From an uncultured Clostridia bacterium (GTDB lineage: Bacteria; Bacillota; Clostridia; Christensenellales; Aristaeellaceae), in NCBI GenBank assembly GCA_934636425.1, contig CAKUAV010000070.1, positions 1 through 15,249 on the forward strand: DNA of 15,249 bases, read 5' to 3'. Shown here piece by piece: positions 1-8,165 of this stretch (positions are counted from its first letter, which is position 1; every line of letters begins with the position of its first letter). The notes under the pieces are model-generated. The model saw nothing but the letters and a program-made list of their open reading frames with translations. It searched no databases and had not been told where the DNA came from. The position numbers and the translations under genes were made by a program.

Positions 1-106
1 TGATCGGCCTCTGGCTGAACCGCGGCTGCGGCGCGCCGAAATCCGGGAGCATATCGGCCAGAATGTGACGTTTGAATTATATTTTTCGCACCGGCGCAAA
101 TTTTGC
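1..106. other. Left edge, no gene assigned
   Basis: No gene can be supported here. One + frame is open from base 2 to a stop at 152-154 and could be the tail of an upstream gene, but it would run through the degV-type promoter. A second + frame ends at 66-68. On the minus strand an ATG near 54 opens a frame to the window edge without a clear ribosome binding site. Sequence to the left would be needed to decide. Confidence 0.3.
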
Positions 107-135
107 TTGCCAGCCCGGCTTCTTTCATGTATAAT
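107..135 (+). promoter_or_regulatory. Sigma-A type promoter for the DegV-family gene
   Basis: A TTGCCA -35 box (107-112) and a perfect TATAAT -10 box (130-135) are separated by 17 bp. Transcription would start near 142 and give a leader of about 60 nt. A separate TTGACA at 151-156 has no good -10 partner at normal spacing. Confidence 0.75.
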
Positions 136-200
136 AAGCTTGCATACAACTTGACACAAATTAGCCATACTCATAAACGTGAAAGAGAGGATTTCCCGGC

Positions 201-1043
201 ATGACCATCAAAATCACTTCGGACAGCACCTGCGATCTGTCAAAGGAACTGGTTGCGAAGTATGACATCGGCATCATTCCGCTCTATGTGGTCAAGGACG
301 GCGTCTCGCTGAAGGACGGGCTGGAGATCACGCCCGAGGATATATTCGCCTTCACCGATTCCACAGGCAAGCTCTGCACCACAGCGGCGGTGAGTCAGTA
401 CGACTATACCGAAACCTTCAAGCCGCTTTCCGAGCAATACGACGCCGTGATTCACATCACCATCAGCGCCGATTTTTCCAGCTGCTATCAGAACGCCTGC
501 GCCGCCGCCGAGGAGTTTCCCAACGTCTATGTCGTCGACTCGCGCAATCTGTCCACGGGACACGGCCACATCGTCATCGAGGCGGCTCAGCTGGCCGCGC
601 AGGGGCTTGCGCCCGATGAGATCTGCGCGCGCCTGAACGAGCTGACCGGCAAAGTCGAGGCCAGCTTCCTGCTCGACCGTCTGGACTACATGGTCAAGGG
701 CGGACGCTGCTCCTCCGCCGCCGCGCTGGGCGCGAACCTGCTGCACCTCAGGCCGTGCATCGAGGTCATCGACGGAAAAATGCGCGTGGTCAAGAAATAC
801 CGCGGCCCCTACAACAAATGCATACACGATTATGTCGTCGAGCGCCTGACCAACCGCGACGATCTGCGCGGCGACCGCATATTCATCACCCACGCCGCCG
901 CCGAGCCGGACACCGTCGAGACGGCGCGCGATGCCATCGCGCAGTGCCATCCGTTCGACGAGGTCTACGAGACCCGCGCCGGCTGCACCGTCACCAGTCA
1001 CTGCGGCCCGCACACGCTGGGCATACTCTTCATCCGCAAATAA
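201..1043 (+). CDS. DegV family fatty-acid-binding protein
   Basis: This 280-aa protein matches the usual DegV length. DegV/FakB proteins bind a fatty acid in a deep cavity and can present it to a fatty-acid kinase (FakA), feeding acyl-phosphate into phospholipid synthesis in the cytoplasm. Visible family features are the N-terminal SDSTCDL segment (about residues 7-13), HITISADFSSCYQNA in the middle, VVDSRNLSTGHG, then the LDYMVKGGRCSSAAALGANLL helix-loop block and the C-terminal THxxAEP and SHCGPHTLGILF strands. The start is set by an AGAGAGG site about 10 nt upstream. The gene is monocistronic, with its own promoter (107-135) and a terminator directly after the stop. Several DegV paralogues per genome are normal in Clostridia, so the exact ligand and kinase partner are unknown. 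No fakA-like gene is in the window. Confidence 0.93.
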   Translation: MTIKITSDSTCDLSKELVAKYDIGIIPLYVVKDGVSLKDGLEITPEDIFAFTDSTGKLCTTAAVSQYDYTETFKPLSEQYDAVIHITISADFSSCYQNACAAAEEFPNVYVVDSRNLSTGHGHIVIEAAQLAAQGLAPDEICARLNELTGKVEASFLLDRLDYMVKGGRCSSAAALGANLLHLRPCIEVIDGKMRVVKKYRGPYNKCIHDYVVERLTNRDDLRGDRIFITHAAAEPDTVETARDAIAQCHPFDEVYETRAGCTVTSHCGPHTLGILFIRK

Positions 1044-1049
1044 AAGCGT

Positions 1050-1084
1050 AAATCCGCCGGAGGATCAGCTTCCGGCGGATTTTT
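1050..1084 (+). terminator. Intrinsic terminator 1 (after the DegV gene)
   Basis: A perfect 11-bp stem (1051-1061 with 1071-1081; core ATCCGCCGGA/TCCGGCGGAT), a 9-nt loop and a T run at 1080-1084 begin 7 nt after the stop codon. It is the first of three near-identical copies (others at 1287 and 1519). Confidence 0.92.
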
Positions 1085-1286
1085 GCTTGTCAAAAAAAGA
1101 TCTTAATAGGCTGGGGAACGAGGTGTGGGAACTCCCCGCCGTATGCCACCTTCTCCAGCTTTAGCTCTGGAAATGGGATTTTTCGCAAAAAGTCGTCTTG
1201 CCCATCGCACACGCTGCTGGATGCGTTTGAAAATTCGAGAGGGCTTGACCCTTTCGAGTTCTCCGAAGGTTTTTCGACAGTCTGAC
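1085..1286 (+). repeat. R element copy A
   Basis: This is a non-coding repeat of about 202 bp, close to copy B (1320-1518) and more diverged from copies C (7344-7536) and D (8183-8375, minus). It starts GCTTGTCAAAAA and ends TTTTTCGACAGTCTGA, so the ends form an imperfect terminal inverted repeat (CTTGTCAAAAA against CTGTCGAAAAA). Near the 3' end it carries a hairpin, TCGAGAGGG...CCCTTTCGA. A minus-strand frame across it (1103-1288) looks like the short hypothetical proteins often over-predicted on such repeats and is not called as a gene. Confidence 0.85.
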
Positions 1287-1319
1287 ATCCGCCGGAGGAT
1301 CAGCTTCCGGCGGATTTTT
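1287..1319 (+). terminator. Terminator copy 2
   Basis: This is an exact copy of the hairpin core of terminator 1 (ATCCGCCGGA, 9-nt loop, TCCGGCGGAT) with a T run at 1314-1319. It lies between R copies A and B with no gene before it, so it is a duplicate rather than the end of a separate gene. Confidence 0.88.
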
Positions 1320-1518
1320 GCTTGTCAAAAAATGTTTTAATAGGCTGGGGAACGAGGGGTGGGAAAAACTCCCCGCCGTATGCCACCTTCTCCAGCTTTA
1401 GCTCTGGAAATGGGATTTTTCGCAAAAAATCGTCTTGCCCATCGCACACGCTGCTGGATAGAAAATTCGAGAAGGCTTGACCCTTTCGAGCTCTCCGAAG
1501 GTTTTTCGACAGTCTGAC
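1320..1518 (+). repeat. R element copy B
   Basis: This is the second, tandem R copy (about 199 bp). It differs from copy A by scattered substitutions and small indels, for example AAAAACTCCCC against AACTCCCC and loss of several bases after CTGCTGGAT. The duplication is therefore not very recent. The terminator plus R period is about 232-235 bp. Confidence 0.85.
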
Positions 1519-1552
1519 ATCCGCCGGAGGATCAGCTTCCGGCGGATTTTTT
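1519..1552 (+). terminator. Terminator copy 3
   Basis: Third copy of the same hairpin with a six-T run at 1547-1552. It closes the terminator-R-terminator-R-terminator array. The sequence after it is unrelated to R. Confidence 0.88.
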
Positions 1553-1553
1553 A

Positions 1554-1955
1554 GGCGGCGCGGGAAATCGCAAAAAACAGCGGCTGCGAATATTCCTCAC
1601 GCTTCGCTCTCCTGGCGCTGAAAACGCCTCTTTATGCGCGTATCCGCCCTTTCGCCTCTTTGTCAGCCGCAGCGGCGCTCTGAAAGGCGGCGTTGACGCG
1701 GGCCGAGAATATTTCGATTTTCGGCGCACGCCCTTCGCCGCTGCGGGCAATGCGCCAAGGAAATGCGCCGGCGCGTCTGCCCGAGCCGGCCGGCTGAGGA
1801 TTCGCGCGCATTTCGTAATTTTGATTCCGATCCATATATGAAAAGGACCGCCGCAGAATTTGAATGCTCTGCAGCGGCCATTTTTATCGCTCATCTCCAA
1901 AAACAGCGGAGTCGGAATATTCGAAGCGGCAGCGTTGGCGATTTCCTGCGCCGCC
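1554..1955. repeat. F block: 402 bp bounded by imperfect 42-bp inverted repeats
   Basis: The left arm 1554-1596 (beginning GGCGGCGCGGGAAATCGC) is the inverted complement of the right arm 1914-1955. The outer 18 bases match at 17 positions, and both arms end inward in CGAATATTCC. The interior has no convincing gene. It carries smaller inverted repeats, including a hairpin at 1848-1877 (CCGCCGCAGA with TCTGCAGCGG, one mismatch) followed by T5 at 1881-1885, which could end transcription on the plus strand. The block lies between the 3' ends of two convergent genes. It may be a decayed miniature transposon or an extended structured 3' region. No target duplication is visible. Confidence 0.5.
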
Positions 1956-2013
1956 GCTCTTTTCGCAGCGATGCCGCGCCTCGCCCCCCCTTATTTTTCG
2001 CGAAGAACTCCTT

Positions 2014-3948
2014 TTATTTCAGGAACAGTATCACGGGATTGAGCGTATAGGCCGGTGTGTGAATCACGGCGCGGCCATTTTCCGCTTCGAATGCGACCGC
2101 CTCGCGCTCCCCCTTTTCCGTGAGCCGCTCGACCGTTTCAAACGGCGCCTTTGCAACCAGCTCGATTTCCTCCAGCGGGTCAAGCCCCAGATTGAAGAAC
2201 GCCGCCATCAGCGAACCGTCCGCGCAGCGCGCCGCCTTCAGATAGACCTCCGCGTCGCCGGGATAATAGACCGGCAGGCAGCCCGCCTCATCCAGCAGCT
2301 TTATCAGCTGCTTTTTGCGCGATTCTGTCAGGAAGGAGAACGCCTCCATGTAGTTGAACTCCGCCTTGGGCGTGCCCGAGAACACGACGCTGCGCCCGCC
2401 CAGCGGGTTGTCGTAGACCGTCACGCCGGGGAAGAGCCTTTCATGGACGCGGCCGTCGCGCAGATGATAGACCTCCGATTCTGCGCGCACGCTCTCATTT
2501 TGAGGAATCAGCTCGCAGAGCTTCATCTGGGCGTTGGTATCGTTGCCGTTCACAAAGAGCGTCTCGTAGCTGGCGCGCTCGCCCGTCCAGGGCTTCACGT
2601 CCACGCCGGTCATTTCGCCAAATCCGCGTGCGTTCAGGCGCATCGCCGTATCGGACGCGAGAAACAGCGGCCCTTTGAACATCTCGCGGATCTCCTCGTC
2701 GGTAAACAGCTCGTCGATCGGGCCGTCCATGAACACCGCGCCGCCCGCTCTGTGCGAGAAGTACATCGGCAGGCCGAGCCGCTCCAGCACGCACACCGGC
2801 CAGCCGTCGCTGTCGCCCACAGCCGGAGAAGAGGGGAAGCCGTAGCCCGGCCGGCTCGAAAGCGGAATGCGGCAGCCCAGCCACTCGAGCGACGGATAGA
2901 GCGCGGCGAGCGCCTCGTAAAAGCCGCGGTTCTTCGCCAGCTTTTTGCGATAGGCCTTGCCGCTGTCCGGCTCGAATGCGTGCAGGCGGGTGATCCAGTG
3001 CTTCGCGCCGCTCGTGCCCTCGAGGATTGAGCCGGTCAGATGCGCGTGGACGATCTGCGCGCTGGTGCTGTAGCGGTTCTGCGGGCAGGTGTCGCTCTCG
3101 TCGAGCAGCACGTCGGCTTGACCCTCCAGCACGGCCGCCTCGGCCGCGGCATAGAGCATGCGGGCGCTCAGCGTGCGCGCGCCGGGGGAGGTGTACATGC
3201 CGTTGTTCAATCGCACGATGACCGGATTGCCCTCGCCGGCCAGTATCCGCGCGATCTCGCCGGCAAATTCCGCCGCCGTGCCGCAGGCGCAGAACGAGCC
3301 GGGCAGGCTGGGATTCACGCTGTCAATGCCCTCGCGCATGGCTCTGGCCGCGCCGATCAGCGAATCGCCCTGCGTCTCGATAAAGATTTTCGTATAGCGG
3401 CGATCCTCCTCACTCGTCCCCTGCGTGTGGCGGTACAGCTCCTCGCGCGTCATGTTCGTGCCCGCGCGGCGGTTGAACTCGGCCATGTGCAGCGGGCAGG
3501 CGCAGCCGTGGCCGGGGCGGCAGTGCATCAGGCGGAAATCGTCGTCCACCATGATGGTCGCGGGTCTGTGCGAAGCCAGCGTGCGCATCACCGAGCGGAA
3601 ATGGCCGCGAAAGCCCTCGTCATAGGGACAGACGATGTTGCGCTCCACGCCATCCGACAGGCCGACATAGCGCTGAAAGGCGAACATCCTGTCCAGCGCA
3701 TAGCCGTGGCCGATGCTGGCCTGCACCAGTATGCCGCACTGATCGCCGGTTTCGGCCAGCCGATCGCGGATTTTATCGAACGTCTCGCAGTAAATGCCCG
3801 CCTTGTCGATGGGCGGGTCGTCCTCGGGCACCAGCGTCATCATCATGAGCGCGCAGGTGGCCACGCCGCTTCTGTACTGCTCGCGAATATCGCGGCAGGT
3901 TTCCTCAACGTGCGCCGCGTCCAGCGGCATGATCGAATAAAGATACAT
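2014..3948 (-). CDS. Predicted glycoside-hydrolase-like protein (paralogue 1)
   Basis: This is a 644-aa protein without a signal peptide or membrane segment, so probably cytoplasmic. The start at 3948 is chosen because a GGAGG site lies about 8 nt upstream; the longer open frame to 3990 lacks one. The N-terminal half reads like a TIM-barrel hydrolase, with IMVDDDFRL (about 132-140) followed by the Cys/His-rich RPGHGCACPLHMAEFNRR, and LLDESDxxPQNRYST (about 281-295). The middle (about 405-455, FMDGPIDELF...LFLASDTAMRLNARGFGEMTGV) resembles the GATase-like second domain of GH42-type enzymes, and the C-terminus ends as a beta-sandwich (TLNPVILFLK). The acidic clusters DDD and DESD are shared with the divergent neighbour and are candidate catalytic residues. 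Domain assignment is inference from layout; the family and substrate are not recognised. No sugar transporter or regulator is in the window. Confidence 0.75.
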   Translation of the reverse strand: MYLYSIMPLDAAHVEETCRDIREQYRSGVATCALMMMTLVPEDDPPIDKAGIYCETFDKIRDRLAETGDQCGILVQASIGHGYALDRMFAFQRYVGLSDGVERNIVCPYDEGFRGHFRSVMRTLASHRPATIMVDDDFRLMHCRPGHGCACPLHMAEFNRRAGTNMTREELYRHTQGTSEEDRRYTKIFIETQGDSLIGAARAMREGIDSVNPSLPGSFCACGTAAEFAGEIARILAGEGNPVIVRLNNGMYTSPGARTLSARMLYAAAEAAVLEGQADVLLDESDTCPQNRYSTSAQIVHAHLTGSILEGTSGAKHWITRLHAFEPDSGKAYRKKLAKNRGFYEALAALYPSLEWLGCRIPLSSRPGYGFPSSPAVGDSDGWPVCVLERLGLPMYFSHRAGGAVFMDGPIDELFTDEEIREMFKGPLFLASDTAMRLNARGFGEMTGVDVKPWTGERASYETLFVNGNDTNAQMKLCELIPQNESVRAESEVYHLRDGRVHERLFPGVTVYDNPLGGRSVVFSGTPKAEFNYMEAFSFLTESRKKQLIKLLDEAGCLPVYYPGDAEVYLKAARCADGSLMAAFFNLGLDPLEEIELVAKAPFETVERLTEKGEREAVAFEAENGRAVIHTPAYTLNPVILFLK

Positions 3949-4008
3949 CGGTATGCTCCTCCGTTTCGCCCGCCGTCCTTCACGCGCCACAGCGGGACGT
4001 CCGCGCTC

Positions 4009-4037
4009 ATTATAGCATCGCCCGCGCGCCTTGTCGA
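4009..4037 (-). promoter_or_regulatory. Promoter for paralogue 1 (minus)
   Basis: On the minus strand TCGACA (4037-4032), a 17-bp spacer and TATAAT (4014-4009) preceded by TGC form an extended -10 promoter. The -10 context ATGCTATAATG is identical to that of the divergent plus promoter. The predicted leader is about 55 nt. Confidence 0.75.
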
Positions 4038-4050
4038 GCCTTTTTTACAC

Positions 4051-4079
4051 TTGCCGGCCGCGCCGCGCAATGCTATAAT
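4051..4079 (+). promoter_or_regulatory. Promoter for paralogue 2 (plus)
   Basis: TTGCCG (4051-4056), a 17-bp spacer and TATAAT (4074-4079) with an upstream TGC (4071-4073) form an extended -10 promoter. The two divergent -35 boxes are only 13 bp apart (4038-4050), so one regulator bound there could control both genes. No clear operator palindrome was seen. Confidence 0.8.
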
Positions 4080-4113
4080 GGAGCTGCCCATCAATAATAT
4101 GGAGGACGAGATC

Positions 4114-6030
4114 ATGTATAAAATCGCCGTTCCCATCACCAATCGCTATCCCAACCGCGAAATGGACGAGGCCGCCACGCTGGCCGAATTGAAAAAAGCG
4201 GGCGCGCAGCGCGTCTGGCTGTGCTCGGCGCGCGGCATCGAGGCGGAAAGCGTGCTGGCCGACGAGCTGGAGCAGCTGACACGCCACCGCCTGTTTTTCG
4301 AAGCCAACGGCATTGAGGTCGGTGCGTGGATCAGCTCGCTCGGCCACGGCGGCCCGCTGACTCAGGACGACGCCAACACGCCGCTCAACGGCAAGGCCTA
4401 TCGGAAAATCGTCGGCCTGACCGGCGAGACCGGCTGCGACGGGCTCTGCCCCTCCGACGAAACGTTTGCGCGCGACTATGCGGACTGGATCGGCCGCATC
4501 GCTCAGACCGGCATAAAGCTCATCATGATCGACGACGACTACCGCCTCTCCACACGCCCCTGCGGCAACGGCTGCTGCTGCGATCACCACATGGCCGAAT
4601 ACCGCCGCCGCGTGGGCGAAAACGTCGAAAGAAGCGAGCTGTTCCCGCTCATCATGCGGGGCAAGGCCAGCAAATACCGCGACGCCTGGCTCGACATGGG
4701 GCGCGACGCGCTCCTCGGCCTGGCGAGGAATATCCGCGCGCGCGTGGATGAAGTTGACCCCACCGTCCGCGTGGGCGTGTGCGCCGTCATGGGCACATGG
4801 GATGTGGACGGCGTGACCGCGCTCGAGATCACAAAAGCGCTGGCCGGAAACACCCGCCCCTTCCTGCGCACGATCGGCGCGCCCTACTGGGCGGCAATGA
4901 CGATGAGCCAGCGGCTGGAGGTCATCATAGGCTATACGCGTTTGCAGCGTTACTGGTGCGAGAAGGAAAACGTCGAGCTGTTCACAGAGGGCGACGCCTA
5001 TCCCCGCCCGCGCTACCGCACCCCCGCCGCCTATCTGGAGATGTACGACATGGCGCTGCGCGCCGACGGCGGCTTCGACGGCATACTCAAATACATGATG
5101 GACTACACCGCCTCTCCCCGCTATGAGCGCGGCTACATCGACCGCATGGCGCGCAACAAGCCGGCCTACGACTGGATTGAGGCGCATCTGAGCGGCGGCG
5201 CGGCCGAGGGCGTGGATATAATCTGCCGTCACGACCGGCTGAGGAACGCCGATCTGCCCGAGGGCCTGACGCAGGGCGAGATCAACGATCTGTTCTTCTA
5301 TTCCATGGCTGAATCGCTGGCCGCGGAAACCGGCCTGCCCTTCACGTTCGGCACGCGCAGCGCGCACATCGTCTGCGGCGAGGACGCGCGCACGCTGGAC
5401 TTGGCGCTGCTGGACGACGGCATGGCGCTGGACGCGACGGCGGCGCGGCTGCTCGCCGAGCGCGGCGTGGACGTGGGCCTGCGCACCATCGGCGCGGCTG
5501 AAAAGCGCGGCGGCGTCGAGCACTATATCGCCGAGGACGAATACAACTCCGACGTGTCTGCAAAGCGCTTCTATCCGATCACGCCGGACGAAAAGGCCGA
5601 TGTGCTCTCCACGCTGGGCGATTCTCCCGCCGCCTACCGCTATGAGAACGCGCAGGGGCAGCGCTTTGTCGTCTACTGCTTCGATCTCACAACGCCCTAT
5701 CCGGACAACGCGCTCGTGCGCTCCTACTGCCGCCAGCGCCAGCTGATCGACGGCCTGGAATGGGCGGGGCGCAAAAAGCTGCCCGCCGTCTGCCCGGGTC
5801 AGCCCGATCTGTACATGACCTGCAAGCGCACGGAGGACGGCCTGGCCGTCGGGCTGTGGAATCTGTCCGCGGACGTGATTTCGGAGGCGCGCATACGGCT
5901 GGACGGCGCTTATACCGCCCTTGAGGCCTTCAACGCATCGGGCGCGATCGAGAGTGACAGCGTCATCCTTTCGAGCGACGTCATGCCCTTCTCGTTCGTG
6001 GGCTTCACTGTGCGCAATACAAAAAATTAA
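4114..6030 (+). CDS. Predicted glycoside-hydrolase-like protein (paralogue 2)
   Basis: This 638-aa protein has no signal peptide. The start is set by GGAGGA at 4101-4106, 7 nt before ATG; the frame is open much further upstream but runs through the promoter and the neighbouring gene. It is a distant paralogue of the divergent gene. It has IMIDDDYRL (about 137-145), then RPCGNGCCCDHHMAEYRRR with a run of three Cys, then LFTEGDAYPRPRYRT (about 289-303) where paralogue 1 has LLDESDTCPQNRYST, and YxxMARNKPAYDWIEA closing the barrel. DARTLDLALLDDGMALDATAARLLAERG (about 425-450, motif abbreviated by position) fits a GATase-like middle domain, followed by a beta-sandwich ending in PFSFVGFTV. The Asp triad and the Glu of TEGD are candidate active-site residues. 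Function is inferred only to glycoside-hydrolase-like. The stop codon is directly followed by the rplJ promoter. Confidence 0.78.
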   Translation: MYKIAVPITNRYPNREMDEAATLAELKKAGAQRVWLCSARGIEAESVLADELEQLTRHRLFFEANGIEVGAWISSLGHGGPLTQDDANTPLNGKAYRKIVGLTGETGCDGLCPSDETFARDYADWIGRIAQTGIKLIMIDDDYRLSTRPCGNGCCCDHHMAEYRRRVGENVERSELFPLIMRGKASKYRDAWLDMGRDALLGLARNIRARVDEVDPTVRVGVCAVMGTWDVDGVTALEITKALAGNTRPFLRTIGAPYWAAMTMSQRLEVIIGYTRLQRYWCEKENVELFTEGDAYPRPRYRTPAAYLEMYDMALRADGGFDGILKYMMDYTASPRYERGYIDRMARNKPAYDWIEAHLSGGAAEGVDIICRHDRLRNADLPEGLTQGEINDLFFYSMAESLAAETGLPFTFGTRSAHIVCGEDARTLDLALLDDGMALDATAARLLAERGVDVGLRTIGAAEKRGGVEHYIAEDEYNSDVSAKRFYPITPDEKADVLSTLGDSPAAYRYENAQGQRFVVYCFDLTTPYPDNALVRSYCRQRQLIDGLEWAGRKKLPAVCPGQPDLYMTCKRTEDGLAVGLWNLSADVISEARIRLDGAYTALEAFNASGAIESDSVILSSDVMPFSFVGFTVRNTKN

Positions 6031-6031
6031 C

Positions 6032-6060
6032 TTGTCACAGAGCCGATATGGTGCTATACT
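6032..6060 (+). promoter_or_regulatory. rplJL promoter
   Basis: TTGTCA (6032-6037), a 17-bp spacer and TATACT (6055-6060) with TGC just upstream form a strong extended -10 promoter starting 2 nt after the stop of the preceding gene. It gives a leader of about 175 nt before rplJ. Confidence 0.85.
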
Positions 6061-6065
6061 GATCA

Positions 6066-6200
6066 AGTGCTGTGAAACAGCTTGTGCCATAGACAGCAGG
6101 TGCTTAACGCTTAAAGACATGTTAGGTGTCGCCAGCCGAGGCGTAATGGTTGTGACATCCGATGATTTGTCGCCCTTGCGTCGTGCGCGCAAGGGCGTTT
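6066..6200 (+). promoter_or_regulatory. L10 leader (ribosomal protein L10 autoregulatory RNA)
   Basis: The leader carries the landmarks of the Firmicutes L10 leader: TGCCATAGACAGCAGGTGC near 6085-6105, TTAAAGAC, and the kink-turn-like CAGCCGAGGCG near 6133-6143. A perfect 10-bp hairpin follows (CGCCCTTGCG 6171-6180 with CGCAAGGGCG 6188-6197) with only three T after it, an attenuator-like stem. Known role: the L10(L12)4 complex binds its own leader and lowers rplJL expression. Naming is by motif recall; a covariance-model search was not possible. Confidence 0.85.
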
Positions 6201-6242
6201 CATATGCCGTCATTCTCTGGACGGATATGGAGGTGTTTTACA

Positions 6243-6743
6243 ATGTCCAAAAATTTTGAAGTCAAGCAGGCTGCCGTCGCCGAGATCAAGGCGAAGTTCG
6301 AGCAGGCCAAGTCCGTCGTGATGATCGACTATCGCGGCATGACCGTGGCCGAAGTGACCGAGCTGCGCAACCAGTTCCGCAAGAACGGCTGTGAATACGC
6401 CGTTCTGAAGAACACTCTGGTGAAGCTGGCCGCCAAGGAAGCCGGTCTGGAGGGCTTTGATCCCTTCCTGAACGGCCCCACCGCCGTGGCTTTCGGCATG
6501 GCTGACGCCGTCGCTCCCGCCAAGGTGTGCAAGGAGTTCATCGAAAAGGCCAAGAAGGGCTCCATCAAGTGCGGCATGGTCGACGGCCAGCTGCTGGACG
6601 TCAAGGGCGTCGAAGCTCTGGCCAGCATCCCGTCTCGCGAGGTTCTCCTGGCGAAGGTCATGGGCAGCATGATGAGCGCTGTGTCCAAGTTCGTGTACGT
6701 CGTCGAGGCGCTGCGCAAGAAGCAGGCCGGCGAAGAGGCCTAA
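6243..6743 (+). CDS. rplJ: 50S ribosomal protein L10
   Basis: This 166-aa protein anchors L7/L12 dimers to the ribosomal stalk base. Family features are the N-terminal KAKFEQAKSVVMIDYRGMTVAEVTELRNQFRK block (given by its position, about 17-48), then EYAVLKNTLVKLAA, FLNGPTAVAFG and a C-terminal helix ending SKFVYVVEALRKKQAGEEA that would carry L12 dimers. The start at 6243 has GGAGG at 6229-6233, 9 nt upstream; the frame is open further left but lies in the leader. It is the first gene of a two-gene operon and is controlled by the L10 leader. It lies apart from rplK-rplA, with which it is normally contiguous. Confidence 0.97.
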   Translation: MSKNFEVKQAAVAEIKAKFEQAKSVVMIDYRGMTVAEVTELRNQFRKNGCEYAVLKNTLVKLAAKEAGLEGFDPFLNGPTAVAFGMADAVAPAKVCKEFIEKAKKGSIKCGMVDGQLLDVKGVEALASIPSREVLLAKVMGSMMSAVSKFVYVVEALRKKQAGEEA

Positions 6744-6806
6744 GCTTCATCGCCCGACGCACACATTATCCCAAGGCATTACTACATTATATTGGAGGGT
6801 ATATCA

Positions 6807-7175
6807 ATGAATCGCGAAGAGATCATTTCCGCTATTGAGTCTATGACGATCCTTGAGCTGGCCGATCTGGTCAAGGCCATGGAAGAGAAGTTCGGCGTGT
6901 CCGCCGCCGCCCCTGTTGCCGCCGCCGGCGCCGCTGCGCCCGCCGCCGCCGCTGAGGAAGAGAAGACCGAGTTCGACGTCGTGCTGAAGGAAGTCGGCTC
7001 CGAGAAGATCAAGGTCATCAAGGTCGTCCGCGAGATCACCGGCCTGGGCCTGAAGGAAGCCAAGGACGCCGTCGAAGGCGCCCCCAAGACCCTGAAGGAA
7101 GCCGTCTCCAAGGAAGACGCCGAGAAGATCAAGGCCAAGCTGGCCGAAGTCGGCGCCACCGTCGAGATCAAGTAA
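6807..7175 (+). CDS. rplL: 50S ribosomal protein L7/L12
   Basis: This 122-aa protein is the multicopy stalk protein that recruits and activates translational GTPases. It has an N-terminal dimerisation domain (MNREEIISAIESMTILELADLV), a typical Ala-rich hinge (about residues 33-52) and the globular domain with TGLGLKEAKDAVEGAPKTLKE. The start at 6807 is set by GGAGGG at 6794-6799, 7 nt upstream; a TTG at 6792 in frame is inside that region and is not used. The gap from rplJ is 63 nt. A strong terminator follows at once and rpoB does not, which is unusual because rplL-rpoB linkage is nearly universal in bacteria. Confidence 0.97.
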   Translation: MNREEIISAIESMTILELADLVKAMEEKFGVSAAAPVAAAGAAAPAAAAEEEKTEFDVVLKEVGSEKIKVIKVVREITGLGLKEAKDAVEGAPKTLKEAVSKEDAEKIKAKLAEVGATVEIK

Positions 7176-7201
7176 TTTCTCGCTGCCTCAGGCAGCACGA
7201 A

Positions 7202-7230
7202 AGCCCCGTCCGTTTGGATGGGGCTTTTTT
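7202..7230 (+). terminator. rplL terminator
   Basis: A 10-bp stem (7202-7211 with 7216-7225, AGCCCCGTCC/GGATGGGGCT, one G-T pair), a 4-nt loop and T6 start 27 nt after the rplL stop. This is a strong intrinsic terminator that closes the rplJL operon. Confidence 0.93.
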
Positions 7231-7234
7231 CTGT

Positions 7235-7605
7235 GTTCTTCACGGAAAGCCGGAAAAAGCAATGCGCGGCATAGAGACGTAAGCAGCATGGAAGCAAAGC
7301 TTGCACTGCTGAACACGCAATTTTCCCTCTTTCCTGTTCACCGGCTTGCCAAAAAGGTCTTAACAAACCGGCGAACGGGGATGCAAGCTCCCTGCTGTGC
7401 CCCTCTCCGGTTTTTGCTCTGGAAATGAGATTTTCCGCCGCATAAATCATCCCGCCCGTACACGCTGCTGGGCATGGCTGAAAATTCGAGAGGGCTTTCG
7501 ACCCTCTCGAGCTTTTTGAATGTTTTTCGACAGCCTCTCATGGAGAAGCCATGTCATCTGCTGCCGCTATGGACTTACACTCCCTCCAAGATGCTGTAAA
7601 GAGCC
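7235..7605 (+). repeat. E element copy 1, interrupted by R copy C
   Basis: The head 7235-7343 (GTTCTTCACGGAAAGCCGG ...) and tail 7537-7605 (CTCATGGAGAAGCCATG ... GTAAAGAGCC) together match the uninterrupted E copy at 14724-14902 (minus) along their length. Shared blocks include GCGCGGCA, GCATGGAAG, AACACGCA/AGCACGCA and ATCTGCTGCCGCTATGGACTT. Removing R (193 bp) leaves 178 bp, against 179 bp in the intact copy. The ends form an imperfect terminal inverted repeat of the type GGYTCTTYRCGNAA. The element starts 4 nt after the rplL terminator and encodes no convincing protein. Confidence 0.8.
7344..7536 (+). repeat. R element copy C, inserted in E
   Basis: This 193-bp copy starts GCTTGCCAAAAAGGTCTTAA and ends GTTTTTCGACAGCCT, similar throughout to copies A and B. 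Its 3' hairpin is a perfect 9-bp stem (TCGAGAGGG, 7-nt loop, CCCTCTCGA near 7486-7510). It divides E copy 1 just before the internal CATGGAGAAGCCATG hairpin. Confidence 0.85.
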
Positions 7606-7679
7606 TTTTTCTATGCCGAATGTCTGTCCAATCGCCCTCTGCCAGGGCGAATGCGCCGCCATGGGAAACGCCGCGCCCT

Positions 7680-8120
7680 TCACGCGCCCGGCCGCCAGAA
7701 CAGGCCTTCCGACTGCGCCAGCGCCGCGAGGATCGCCCGCATCTCTTCGCCCGGATTGTAGACGGCAATATTCAGGCTGTCGCCGTCAAAGACGATCAGC
7801 GCGTTTTCATCGGGGAAGAGACAGTTCAGCGTCCCGACGCGCCTTTTCGCAATTTTCGCAACGGCGCGGTCGATCAGCGCCGGATCGGGGCGCTCAGTCC
7901 AGCCGTTCCAATCGATAGCCGCGCGGTAATAGCACATCAGCTTCAATATGATGCCGGCGAATTTTTCCGCCAGCGCGCCGTGCCGCCCGCTCTCCAGCCA
8001 ATAGCGCTCCACGGCGAAATACTGACCCAGTGCGTCCGCCGGAACGGTCTTGGGCAGAAAGTCGACGATATGGCAGGGCGCTTCCAGCAATTCTTCAGCC
8101 TGCCGGTCATAATCGCACAT
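7680..8120 (-). CDS. Conserved clostridial protein of unknown function
   Basis: This is a 146-aa, probably cytoplasmic protein without signal or membrane segment. The start at 8120 has AGAGGA about 5 nt upstream. The sequence EAPCHIVDFLPKTVP near the N-terminus, AVERYWLES, LKLMCYYRAAIDW and the C-terminal GTLNCLFPDENALIVFDGDSLNIAVYNP...SEGLFWRPG match a small protein I recall as widespread in gut Clostridia with no known function; this is recall, not a search. One Trp-rich tail (GLFWRP) and the FDGDSLN segment are the most conserved-looking parts. It stands alone, convergent with rplL, and is flanked on both sides by R/E repeats. The upstream R copy D ends about 60 nt before the start codon, so part of the 5' leader may derive from E copy 3. 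No clear promoter or terminator was found. Confidence 0.8.
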   Translation of the reverse strand: MCDYDRQAEELLEAPCHIVDFLPKTVPADALGQYFAVERYWLESGRHGALAEKFAGIILKLMCYYRAAIDWNGWTERPDPALIDRAVAKIAKRRVGTLNCLFPDENALIVFDGDSLNIAVYNPGEEMRAILAALAQSEGLFWRPGA

Positions 8121-8165
8121 GATATTCCTCTCAATTCATCGCAAAAATCCGGAAAAGCGCAGATC